Below, in pieces: positions 6,461-11,480 of a DNA stretch of 11,480 bases. The notes beneath the pieces were generated by a model. It ran no database searches, was not told the origin of the DNA, and saw nothing but the letters and a program-made list of their open reading frames with translations. The translations under genes and the position numbers were made by a program. Position 1 is the first letter of the stretch; each line of letters begins with the position of its first letter. Origin of the DNA: Flavobacterium sp. (GTDB lineage Bacteria; Bacteroidota; Bacteroidia; Flavobacteriales; Flavobacteriaceae); the NCBI GenBank assembly GCA_023253295.1, contig JALRGZ010000299.1:1-11480 (forward strand). Direction: 5' to 3'.

Positions 6461-7297
6461 ATGAAGAGCAAAATGACACAAATTAGCATTTTAGGTTGTG
6501 GATGGTTAGGACTTCCTTTGGCGAAAGCCTTATTAAAAAAAGACTATTCAGTAAAAGGTTCCACTACTACTATCGATAAAAAAGAATTACTGGAAAATGC
6601 CGGCATAAGTCATTATCCCATTGCATTGGAAGTCGAAAATTTCTCAGCTCCAGTTGATGCATTTTTAGACGGAAGTCAAACGCTAATTATTGCTATTCCT
6701 CCCAAATTAAGAGGAAAAAATAAGGATTACTCAGATGCTCAAAACAATTCATTTGTACAGAAAATAAAAAACCTGTTGCCTTTTATCGAAAACGCTTCGG
6801 TAGAAAATTTGCTTTTCGTCAGTTCGACGGCGGTTTATGGCGAAGGCAATGAAACAATTGACGAAAACTCCATTCCCGCTCCTGTAACCGAAAGCGGAAA
6901 ACAATTATTGGAAATTGAACAATTATTACTTGCCAATACGCATTTTAAAACTACCATTTTGCGTTTTGGTGGCTTAATAGGACCCGATAGGAATCCTGCC
7001 CGTTTCCTGGCCGGAAAAGAAAATGTTTCCAATCCTGATGCACCTATCAATTTGATTCATTTGGACGATTGTATTGGTATTATCCAAAAAATCATTGACC
7101 TACAATGTTGGAACACCACTTTGAATGCTGTAACTCCTTTTCACCCAAGCCGTAAAGACTATTATACTCAAAAAACTTTGGAAAATAATCTGATTCCTCC
7201 CGTTTTCAATCATGAAATTCCTTCGACTGGAAAAACAATTTTATCAAACCGATTAATTCAATTATTAGATTACACATTCCTACAACCTCATTTATAG
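6461..7297 (+). CDS. NAD(P)-binding epimerase-like protein (extended SDR, YeeZ-like), atypical active site
   Basis: A Rossmann fold begins with ISILGCGWLGLPLA (Gly12-x-Gly14-x-x-Gly17). It continues with LIIAIPP (75-81), a VSSTAVYGEG strand (Ser121, Ser122, Thr123, Tyr126) and TTILRFGGLIGPDRNP (164-179). These place it with NAD(P)-dependent epimerase/dehydratase-like proteins of the YeeZ type. The usual Y-x-x-x-K pair is not intact: Lys147 in TESGK has Thr143 where Tyr is expected, so classical SDR catalysis is doubtful. The length of 278 is normal for the family. The start may be ATG 6461 or ATG 6473 (MTQISILG); the latter fits the family N-terminus better. A one-mismatch -7 element (GAAATTTG, 6443-6450) is upstream. 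The stop codon overlaps the transporter's GTG by one base, so the two are probably co-translated. The substrate is unknown. Confidence 0.8.
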   Translation: MKSKMTQISILGCGWLGLPLAKALLKKDYSVKGSTTTIDKKELLENAGISHYPIALEVENFSAPVDAFLDGSQTLIIAIPPKLRGKNKDYSDAQNNSFVQKIKNLLPFIENASVENLLFVSSTAVYGEGNETIDENSIPAPVTESGKQLLEIEQLLLANTHFKTTILRFGGLIGPDRNPARFLAGKENVSNPDAPINLIHLDDCIGIIQKIIDLQCWNTTLNAVTPFHPSRKDYYTQKTLENNLIPPVFNHEIPSTGKTILSNRLIQLLDYTFLQPHL

Positions 7298-8241
7298 TGA
7301 TTAAAAAAGTTAAATCGGCAATATCTACAAAAATCAGTGCGATTGGCTTACCCATTTTAGCCTTGCTATGGGTTGGCTTTTTTTGGGGAACCACTTGGAT
7401 TGCTTCCAAAGAAGGAGTGCGTTATATCCCCGGGATTCAACTGGCAGCAATTAGACAATTTATAGCCGGATTGCTGTATATTATCTTTTTGTTATTCACT
7501 AAATCGCCTTGGCCAAAGGGAAAACAGTGGAAAACCATCATAATTCTTGCCATTCTTAATTTTACTTTGAGTAACGGATTGAGTACTGCGGGTGTCAAAT
7601 ACATCAGTAGCGGACTCGGTGCTATTATTGCGGCTATCTTTCCTATTTGGGTAGTGATTATATCTTACTTTAGAGGAGAAAAAATTGCCAAACTAGCCGT
7701 CACGGGCGTTTTTATTAGCTTTGCTGGAGTTTGTATCATTTTTTTCGAATACTTAGCCGATTTTTTGAAACCTGATTTTCAGTTGGGAATTTTCCTTTCG
7801 GTATTAGCAACCATAACCTGGGCTTTTGGAACGTTGTACACCAAGAAAAAAACAGCTTCTTACAACCCTTATTTCAGTTTAGGATTCCAAATGTTTATTT
7901 CCAGTATTCTCTTATTTGCCTATAATGGTGCCACAGGAATTTCGGTTAACTTAAACGAAATCCCTATGAACACCTGGTTGGCAATAGCCTATCTGGTAAT
8001 TGTAGGCTCACTGATCACTTTTACAGTGTTCATTTATTCTTTGCAACATCTTCCACCAGAGATGAGCAGTCTATATGCCTACATGAATCCTGTAGTTGCG
8101 GTGCTTTTAGGCTCTATTATTTTTGGTGAATCGTTAAGTATATCGATAGCCATCGGGGGAACTGTAACTTTATCTGGCTTGTATTTAGTTAATAAATCGC
8201 TACGCAAAAGCCGAAAAAAGACGAACATTTTAATCAAATAA
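7297..8241 (+). CDS. EamA/DMT-family transporter
   Basis: This is an integral inner-membrane protein of 314 residues with about ten hydrophobic helices, in two repeats of five as in the EamA (DUF6) drug/metabolite transporter superfamily. Typical features are FWGTTWIASKEG after helix 1 (28-39), GLSTAGVKYISSGLGAII near the end of repeat 1, ATITWAFGTLYTKK opening repeat 2, and YAYMNPVVAVLLGSIIFGE (258-276) with the characteristic MNPV..VLLG...GE block. A basic C-terminal tail follows. DMT members export amino acids, metabolites or drugs; the substrate cannot be told from sequence. The start is GTG at 7297: no Met occurs in this frame until near residue 200, and the GTG overlaps the previous stop (TAGTG), a sign of translational coupling with the epimerase-like gene. 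Confidence 0.9.
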   Translation: MIKKVKSAISTKISAIGLPILALLWVGFFWGTTWIASKEGVRYIPGIQLAAIRQFIAGLLYIIFLLFTKSPWPKGKQWKTIIILAILNFTLSNGLSTAGVKYISSGLGAIIAAIFPIWVVIISYFRGEKIAKLAVTGVFISFAGVCIIFFEYLADFLKPDFQLGIFLSVLATITWAFGTLYTKKKTASYNPYFSLGFQMFISSILLFAYNGATGISVNLNEIPMNTWLAIAYLVIVGSLITFTVFIYSLQHLPPEMSSLYAYMNPVVAVLLGSIIFGESLSISIAIGGTVTLSGLYLVNKSLRKSRKKTNILIK

Positions 8242-8269
8242 AGAATCCTGATTTCCAAAGCAGTTTTTG

Positions 8270-8277
8270 TATTTTTG
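8270..8277 (+). promoter_or_regulatory. Bacteroidota -7 promoter element (TATTTTTG) for the SCO gene
   Basis: This is an exact TAnnTTTG match followed by CAA, only 12 bases before the ATG at 8290. Transcription starting 5-7 bases beyond it would leave a leader of only a few bases. Its overlap with the upstream TTG codon (8275-8277) argues against translation starting there. Confidence 0.5.
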
Positions 8278-8289
8278 CAAAAAAATTTC

Positions 8290-8967
8290 ATGAAGTCTGC
8301 TATATACAAATACCGAATCTTTATTGGTATCTTTTTTATCTTTTCGGTAATAACACTCACTCTTTTTTATAATGCATTAAAGCCTCAAAAAACACTACCC
8401 ATTTACAATCCAGCCGATGTAAATCCGGAATTGGTAGACAGCACGGTGCAGTATGTGAGCAAATACCATACAATTGCTGATTTTTCATTTACCAATCAAA
8501 ATGGAAAAACCATCACCCAAAAAGATTATGAAGGCAAAATTTATGTTGCCGATTTTTTCTTTACTACCTGTGGTACCATCTGCCCAAAAATGACTTCTAA
8601 TCTGGAAGAAGTTCAAAAAGCCATTATTAATAATCCAAAAGTAATGTTGCTTTCGCACACAGTTTTTCCTGAAGTAGATACAGTAGAAGCTTTGAAAGCC
8701 TATGCTATAAAACATGGAGTTGTAGACAGCAAATGGAACTTGGTTACCGGTGATAAAAAACAAATTTATGCCATGGCCAGAAAATCCTATTTGGCGGTAA
8801 AATTGGGTAAACCAAGCGAATTGTACGATATGGTTCATACCGAAAACTTTGTGCTTGTTGATGCCAAAAGAAGAGTACGTGGTTTTTATGATGGAACCAA
8901 AAAAGAAGGCATTCAAAAGCTTATTGAGGACATCAATTTTCTAAGCAACGAAAAGCAGTCCGAATAA
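8290..8967 (+). CDS. SCO1/SenC-family copper chaperone/thioredoxin-like protein
   Basis: SCO proteins deliver copper to the CuA site of cytochrome c oxidase, or act as periplasmic thiol-disulfide proteins. Residues about 8-28 form one N-terminal membrane anchor, leaving a thioredoxin-like domain in the periplasm. Visible are HTIADFSFTNQNGKTITQKD (60-79), VADFFFTTCGTICPKM with the Cys94-x3-Cys98 copper ligands, and DMVHTENFVLVD with the third ligand His183. All three ligands are intact. The length is 225 residues from the ATG at 8290. A five-codon longer frame from the TTG at 8275 is possible, but that TTG lies inside a promoter-like element. The gene is 48 bases after the transporter and followed by a 15-bp hairpin, so it may be its own unit. 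No oxidase gene is in view. Confidence 0.92.
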   Translation: MKSAIYKYRIFIGIFFIFSVITLTLFYNALKPQKTLPIYNPADVNPELVDSTVQYVSKYHTIADFSFTNQNGKTITQKDYEGKIYVADFFFTTCGTICPKMTSNLEEVQKAIINNPKVMLLSHTVFPEVDTVEALKAYAIKHGVVDSKWNLVTGDKKQIYAMARKSYLAVKLGKPSELYDMVHTENFVLVDAKRRVRGFYDGTKKEGIQKLIEDINFLSNEKQSE

Positions 8968-8995
8968 TCGTATTGGAAAACTAAAAAACCGTAAA

Positions 8996-9031
8996 TTTTA
9001 TGATTTAATTGCCTAAAATTAAATCATAAAA
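8996..9031. terminator. Perfect 15-bp hairpin between SCO gene and feo operon
   Basis: TTTTATGATTTAATT (8996-9010) and its exact reverse complement (9017-9031) flank a 6-base loop, GCCTAA. The stem is almost all A/T and starts 28 bases after the SCO stop. It most likely marks the 3' end of the SCO transcript, though no T-tract follows on the plus strand. It could also serve as an operator, as it directly abuts the iron-box-like palindrome. Confidence 0.6.
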
Positions 9032-9032
9032 C

Positions 9033-9044
9033 TGATAATTATCA
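9033..9044. promoter_or_regulatory. Candidate iron-responsive operator (Fur-box-like palindrome) upstream of feoA
   Basis: TGATAATTATCA is a perfect 12-bp palindrome made of GATAAT-type half-sites, the unit of classical Fur boxes, and it continues into CATTC. It lies 22 bases before the -7 element, where a bound repressor would block polymerase. Placement before ferrous-iron uptake genes fits Fur control; the regulator itself is inferred. Confidence 0.55.
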
Positions 9045-9066
9045 TTCGACTTAGTAATATAATATG

Positions 9067-9074
9067 TATTTTTG
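9067..9074 (+). promoter_or_regulatory. Bacteroidota -7 promoter element (TATTTTTG) of the feo operon
   Basis: This is an exact TAnnTTTG match, 27 bases before the feoA start codon. The surrounding 12 bases GTATTTTTGCAA are identical to those upstream of the SCO gene. No good -33 TTG is visible, which would suit a promoter controlled by the overlapping iron box. Confidence 0.55.
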
Positions 9075-9101
9075 CAATCTTAATTCAATCTAAATAAGAC
9101 T

Positions 9102-9341
9102 TTGCGTACCACTATACATTCATTAAAGAAAAGCGAAAAAGCAATAATCAAAGATTTTGATATTGACATCATTCCTTTAAAGCTACTTGAAATGGGCTGC
9201 TTACCGGGAAACACTGTCGAATTACTTCAAATTGCACCTTTTGGTGATCCTTTGTATTTAGATGTCAACGGCTCCCACGTAGCCATTAGAGTAGAAACTG
9301 CTAAAGAAATTGAAGTAGAACTAATCAATACTGCGCTTTAA
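9102..9341 (+). CDS. feoA: FeoA, ferrous iron transport accessory protein
   Basis: FeoA is a small cytosolic SH3-like protein that partners FeoB in Fe(II) uptake. The 79 residues show the family pattern: an opening LKKSEKAIIKDFDID, then LKLLEMGCLPGNTVELLQIAPFGDPL (residues about 27-52; the 'L.emGl.pG..v.v....pgdPl' core), and a closing VAIRVETAKEIEVEL. The length is typical for FeoA. The start is a TTG at 9102: the frame has a TAA at 9081-9083 and no ATG or GTG between them, and the next in-frame Met is inside the conserved core. The stop codon overlaps the feoB ATG by one base (TAATG), so the two are tightly coupled. A TAnnTTTG element and a Fur-like palindrome lie upstream. Confidence 0.93.
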   Translation: MRTTIHSLKKSEKAIIKDFDIDIIPLKLLEMGCLPGNTVELLQIAPFGDPLYLDVNGSHVAIRVETAKEIEVELINTAL

Positions 9342-11440
9342 TGATGCATCAAAATATTAACGTAGCTTTAATTGGTAACCCTAACGTAGGTAAAACTTCG
9401 GTTTTTAACCAATTGACTGGCTTAAACCAACAAGTAGGAAACTATCCTGGAATTACAGTTGAAAAAAAAATAGGTTTTTGCAAATTAAACCATAACATCA
9501 AAGCTAACATTCTGGATTTACCGGGAACTTACAGCCTTAACGCCAGTTCTATTGACGAGAATGTTGTAATTGAAATGTTACTTAACAAAAACGATAAGTT
9601 GTATCCCGATGTAGCCTTAGTGGTTACCGATGTGGAAAATTTGAAAAGAAACTTATTACTTTTTACTCAAATAAAAGATTTAGAAATCCCAACCATCTTG
9701 GTAATTAACATGGCTGACCGCATGGAAAGCAAGGGGATTTCATTAAATATTCCTTTGTTAGAAGAACAATTAAAAACTAAAATTGCTTTGATCAGTTCGC
9801 GAAAAGGACAAGGAATCGAGGAATTAAAAGAACTAATTGTTACTTACAAATCCATCACTACTGAGCCTTGTTTAAACGCTTCGGTTATTGATCAGGAATA
9901 TTTTGACAAACTAAAAAAAGCATTTCCAGACCAATTATTATACAAACTTTGGTTAGTAATTACACAGGATGTTAACTTTCTCAATTTAGAAAGAAAGGAA
10001 ATCAAAAGCACCTTTACCAAATCACATACAGAACTAAAGCGTTTGCAACAAAAGGAAACTATCAAACGCTACCAATTCATCAACGATGTCCTCAAGGAAG
10101 GATTAACCATAGATTCGAGCATTGCTAAAGATTTTCGTTCAAAATTAGACCGCGTTTTAACGCATAAATTTTGGGGATACATTATCTTTTTTGCGATTCT
10201 TTTTATCATTTTCCAATCTATTTTTGACTGGTCTTCTGTTCCGATGGATTTCATCGACAGCACATTTGCAACCTTAAGTACAATGGCTGCTGAGCAACTT
10301 CCTGGCGGTATTTTAACCGATTTGATTTCGCAGGGAATCATCCCTGGAATTGGCGGAATTTTAATTTTCATTCCTCAAATTGCTTTCTTATTCCTTTTCA
10401 TCTCTATCCTTGAAGAAAGCGGTTACATGAGTCGTGTGGTTTTCATTATGGACAAAATCATGCGCCGTTTTGGACTATCCGGAAAAAGTGTCGTACCTTT
10501 AATTTCAGGAACTGCCTGTGCTATTCCGGCGATTATGGCTACCCGAAATATTGAGAGCTGGAAAGAACGTTTAATCACTATTCTGGTTACACCTTTTACC
10601 ACCTGTTCAGCAAGATTACCGGTTTACGCCATCATCATTGCCTTAGTCATTCCTGACCAACGAATTTTTGGTTTTTTAAATCTTCAGGGACTTAGTTTAA
10701 TGCTTTTATATTTATTAGGTTTTGGAATGGCTATTTTATCAGCTTACATCCTAAACAAAGTAATGAAAACAAGCAACAAGACTTTCTTTGTTGTCGAAAT
10801 GCCCAACTACAAATTGCCTTTATTGAAAAACGTAGCCATCAATGTAGTTGAAAAAACCAAAGCCTTTATATCAGGTGCCGGAAAAATTATCTTAGCCATC
10901 TCCATTATTTTATGGTTTTTAGCTTCTTATGGTCCTGGCGAAAGATTTAAAGATGCAGAACAAATTATTAGTGCGCAAACCGAAAACAAAACAATTTCTG
11001 AAACAGAATTGAACAATAAAATTGCTGCCTACAAACTGGAGAATTCCTATATTGGAATTATGGGTAAAACAATAGAGCCAGTTATTTCTCCATTGGGTTA
11101 CGACTGGAAAATAGGTATTGCCATTATTAGTTCGTTTGCTGCTCGTGAAGTATTTGTAGGAACGCTGGCAACCATTTACAGTGTAGGTGGAACGGATAAC
11201 GAAACCACCATTAAAACAAAAATGGAATCGGAAATTCATCCTGAAACAGGCAATAAAGTATTCAATTTTGCTACAGGCGTTTCGTTACTGTTATTCTATG
11301 CCTTTGCTATGCAATGTGCCAGTACACTGGCTATTACAAAAAAAGAAACAAATAGCTGGAAATGGCCCTTAGGACAGCTGATATTTATGAGTGGTTTTGC
11401 GTATCTTACGGCTTTAATCGCTTATCAACTTTTAAAATAA
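9341..11440 (+). CDS. feoB: FeoB, ferrous iron transporter with N-terminal G-protein domain
   Basis: FeoB is the inner-membrane Fe(II) permease. Residues about 5-170 are the GTPase domain: G1 GNPNVGKT (12-19), G2 Thr39 in YPGITVEKK, G3 DLPGTYSL (59-66), G4 NMAD (123-126) and a G5-like SSRKGQG (152-158). A linker helix region precedes the membrane part (from about 275). It contains two gate motifs: EESGYMSR..., then SGTACAIPA (388-396) with the conserved Cys392, and TTCSARLPVYA (419-429). The second gate half follows near 595-605 (SSFAAREVFVG). At 699 residues it is somewhat shorter than E. coli FeoB (773) but complete. ATG 9341 overlaps the feoA stop; ATG 9344 is an equally possible start. 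No separate feoC is seen; the next gene begins 5 bases later. Confidence 0.97.
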   Translation: MMHQNINVALIGNPNVGKTSVFNQLTGLNQQVGNYPGITVEKKIGFCKLNHNIKANILDLPGTYSLNASSIDENVVIEMLLNKNDKLYPDVALVVTDVENLKRNLLLFTQIKDLEIPTILVINMADRMESKGISLNIPLLEEQLKTKIALISSRKGQGIEELKELIVTYKSITTEPCLNASVIDQEYFDKLKKAFPDQLLYKLWLVITQDVNFLNLERKEIKSTFTKSHTELKRLQQKETIKRYQFINDVLKEGLTIDSSIAKDFRSKLDRVLTHKFWGYIIFFAILFIIFQSIFDWSSVPMDFIDSTFATLSTMAAEQLPGGILTDLISQGIIPGIGGILIFIPQIAFLFLFISILEESGYMSRVVFIMDKIMRRFGLSGKSVVPLISGTACAIPAIMATRNIESWKERLITILVTPFTTCSARLPVYAIIIALVIPDQRIFGFLNLQGLSLMLLYLLGFGMAILSAYILNKVMKTSNKTFFVVEMPNYKLPLLKNVAINVVEKTKAFISGAGKIILAISIILWFLASYGPGERFKDAEQIISAQTENKTISETELNNKIAAYKLENSYIGIMGKTIEPVISPLGYDWKIGIAIISSFAAREVFVGTLATIYSVGGTDNETTIKTKMESEIHPETGNKVFNFATGVSLLLFYAFAMQCASTLAITKKETNSWKWPLGQLIFMSGFAYLTALIAYQLLK

Positions 11441-11445
11441 AAACG

Positions 11446-11480
11446 ATGTTTCAGGAAATCATAGCCTTTTTAACCCTTGG
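11446..11480 (+). CDS. Start of a small membrane protein, probably FeoB-associated (partial)
   Basis: An ATG 5 bases after the feoB stop opens a frame reading MFQEIIAFLTL before the window ends. A short hydrophobic opening of this kind directly after feoB matches the FeoB-associated Cys-rich membrane proteins of Bacteroidota (about 50-60 residues, one membrane helix and a Cys-rich tail). Only 11 codons are visible and no cysteine is seen yet, so the call rests on position and the N-terminal pattern. Confidence 0.5.
   Translation, partial: MFQEIIAFLTL

Noticed and set aside
8485..8916. Long antisense open frame (143 codons) inside the SCO gene
   Set aside because: The translation is rich in Phe, Ile, Asn and Gly without any family pattern. 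It mirrors the well-supported SCO frame, including the opposite strand of the copper motif.
1..11480. An undescribed defence, mobile or secondary-metabolite system
   Set aside because: Every complete gene falls in a known housekeeping or envelope family, and operon links are limited to feoAB and the epimerase-transporter pair. No cluster suggests a new system.

Overview
The window looks like part of a Flavobacterium-type genome (phylum Bacteroidota). It is AT-rich, with counted stretches near 37% GC. Genes lack obvious Shine-Dalgarno sequences. Four upstream regions carry an exact copy of the Bacteroidota -7 promoter element TAnnTTTG. The proteins read best as flavobacterial versions of known families. 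Almost everything is chromosomal housekeeping or cell-envelope content. I see no CRISPR array, insertion sequence, tRNA, rRNA, toxin-antitoxin pair or defence cassette.

Left edge (1-738): about the first 130 bases do not belong with what follows. They encode, in a frame of their own, the central part of a lambda-exonuclease/YqaJ-type phage recombination nuclease (E..AR and SPDG motifs) at about 47% GC. This fragment runs, out of frame, into an exodeoxyribonuclease III gene that has lost its first ~50 codons. The two coding signals overlap in only about 8 bases. This is either a chimeric assembly join or a real illegitimate recombination scar, and it is the most anomalous feature here.

781-2864: an OmpA-family lipoprotein with a long coiled coil, then a 15-bp-stem inverted repeat of dispersed-repeat type, then a Tas-like aldo/keto reductase. 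2865-3035 separates convergent genes and holds an 11-nt periodic CGCAAAG repeat and a terminator-like hairpin. 3036-4997 (minus strand) encodes a membrane-anchored peptidoglycan glycosyltransferase (GT51) with a ~430-residue AsmA-like N-terminal extension.

5271-6378: two single genes, each with a likely promoter: an outer-membrane beta-barrel protein ending in a textbook terminator, and a small lipocalin-like lipoprotein. 6461-8241: an NAD(P)-binding epimerase-like protein, coupled by a 1-nt overlap to an EamA-family drug/metabolite transporter. 8290-8967: a SCO1/SenC protein for copper delivery to respiratory oxidase.

8996-11480: a ferrous-iron uptake operon. A 15-bp hairpin, a Fur-box-like palindrome and a -7 element precede feoA (TTG start), feoB (1-nt overlap) and, at the window edge, the first 11 codons of a probable small FeoB-associated membrane protein.

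I did not find convincing evidence of a previously undescribed multi-gene system. The items worth following up are the left-edge junction, the AsmA-like/GT51 fusion, the epimerase lacking the catalytic tyrosine, the repeat-rich spacers and the iron operator.
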